The notes beneath the pieces are model-generated. The model was not told where the DNA came from. It saw nothing but the letters and a program-made list of their open reading frames with translations, and ran no database searches. A program made the translations under genes and the position numbers. A DNA stretch of 6,890 nt. It comes from an uncultured Muribaculaceae bacterium (lineage in GTDB: Bacteria > Bacteroidota > Bacteroidia > Bacteroidales > Muribaculaceae). Every line of letters begins with the position of its first letter. The stretch's first letter is position 1. The DNA lies in assembly GCA_910585755.1 (NCBI GenBank), contig CAJUFH010000087.1:1-6890 (forward strand), in the 5' to 3' direction. Positions 6,395-6,890 of the stretch are shown piece by piece.

Positions 6395-6708
6395 TCGATA
6401 GCTATTTCTGCCATAAAGGTTGAAAAATGGGCCGCGCGTCCCTCGAAGCGGCGCATAAATTCGGCCAGCAGGCGCGAGCCTTCCCCCTCGCAAAGCCATT
6501 CCTGGGCCTTGTCGAGGTTGTCGGAACTGAGCTGGAACGCGAAATTCTTCGTGCCGGGCTCGGCGTTGGCGAGAATCAGATGGAAGCGCGGCTCGCCGCC
6601 ATATACCTCCGAACCTCGTGCGGCGGGAGCCAGCTCGGTTTTGATCCAGTGTAGGAACTCCTTTTCGATTTTCTCGTCAATTACGAATGTCGTATTTTGC
6701 AGTACCAT
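6391..6708 (-). CDS. DUF4286 family protein
   Basis: This is a small 105-residue protein. The N-terminal strand MVLQNTTFVIDEKIEKEFLHWIKTEL matches the (I/V)xNxTxxVDExIExEWLxWM pattern I associate with DUF4286, and the C-terminal MRRFEGRAAHFSTFMAEI matches that family's RFxGKxxxFRTLL end. Spacing and length also fit. The family has no established function. An alpha/beta ferredoxin-like or dimeric fold is plausible but not shown here. There is no signal peptide or membrane segment, so it is probably cytoplasmic. It begins 7 bp after the stop of the upstream glycosyltransferase and its stop overlaps the ruvC start by four bases, so the three genes are almost certainly one transcript. The promoter lies outside the window. 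Confidence 0.82.
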   Translation of the reverse strand: MVLQNTTFVIDEKIEKEFLHWIKTELAPAARGSEVYGGEPRFHLILANAEPGTKNFAFQLSSDNLDKAQEWLCEGEGSRLLAEFMRRFEGRAAHFSTFMAEIAIE

Positions 6709-6715
6709 GGGGCTT

Positions 6716-6890
6716 TCAGATTTTCGAGGCGAATTTCCTTTCCAGACGGCTGCGGCGCAGATAGCGGGGAATGAACTTCAGATGGCGCGCGACTGTCGGG
6801 AAGAAGCCGTAGTAATAGCACATGATTTTAAACCTCTCTACCAGCGATTTGCGGCGGTTCTTGGCCGACATGCCTCCGGCGAGATAGTCC
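6716..6890 (-). CDS. Family 2 glycosyltransferase, C-terminal fragment (cut by window edge)
   Basis: An open frame enters from the right edge and ends in TGA at 6718-6716, giving the last 57 residues of a protein (first complete codon at 6889). It reads DYLAGGMSAKNRRKSLVERF, then a stretch KIMCYYYGFFPTVARHLKF and a very basic tail rich in Arg and Lys. The AGGMSxxNRxKSLxERFxIM segment resembles the C-terminal region of Bacteroidetes GT2 (GT-A fold) glycosyltransferases that act at the membrane on polysaccharide or lipid-linked substrates. The catalytic domain is outside the window, so donor and acceptor cannot be judged. It is the upstream member of the DUF4286-ruvC operon as far as seen here. 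The basic end may contact the inner membrane. Confidence 0.7.
   Translation of the reverse strand, partial: DYLAGGMSAKNRRKSLVERFKIMCYYYGFFPTVARHLKFIPRYLRRSRLERKFASKI

Noticed and set aside
6395..6499. Upstream ATG extending ruvC by another 35 residues
   Set aside because: It would overlap the DUF4286 coding sequence by over 100 bp in another frame, while the ATG at 6394 makes a classic ATGA overlap.

Overview
The window looks like an ordinary chromosomal stretch from a Bacteroidota, most likely Bacteroidales. The signs are a TonB-dependent receptor with an N-terminal carboxypeptidase-regulatory-like domain, a Bacteroidetes-type class A penicillin-binding protein, a DUF4286 gene, start codons without Shine-Dalgarno sequences, and two matches to the Bacteroidetes -7 promoter element TAnnTTTG. 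Coding DNA is GC-rich. The main intergenic region is strikingly AT-rich. The genus cannot be settled from the sequence.

Layout, left to right. Positions 1-125 are a leader with an 18-bp perfect GC-rich palindrome and a TAGCTTTG -7 box. They precede a 769-residue outer-membrane TonB-dependent receptor (126-2435, +). Converging on it, 10 bp away, is a helical protein of about 197 residues resembling Bacteroidetes HEAT-type DNA-alkylation-repair proteins (2446-3039, -). Next is a 332-bp divergent intergenic region (3040-3371) dominated by an imperfect inverted repeat of almost 190 bp. It leads into a complete bifunctional peptidoglycan glycosyltransferase/transpeptidase, PBP1A type (3372-5738, +). 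Converging on that gene, 8 bp away, is a tightly packed minus-strand operon. In transcription order it holds the C-terminal end of a family 2 glycosyltransferase (cut by the window edge), a DUF4286 protein, and the Holliday-junction resolvase RuvC, whose start overlaps the DUF4286 stop as ATGA.

The genes cover unrelated housekeeping and envelope roles: uptake across the outer membrane, cell-wall synthesis, and recombination or repair. I see no defence system, mobile-element gene, CRISPR array, tRNA or rRNA, and no evidence for a new multi-gene system. The items most worth a second look are non-coding: the long inverted repeat between the divergent genes, and the palindrome (with a probable second copy cut by the window start) ahead of the receptor promoter. 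Smaller points are a CxxC pair in the receptor plug, a long N-terminal extension on RuvC, and the poorly characterised HEAT-like protein.
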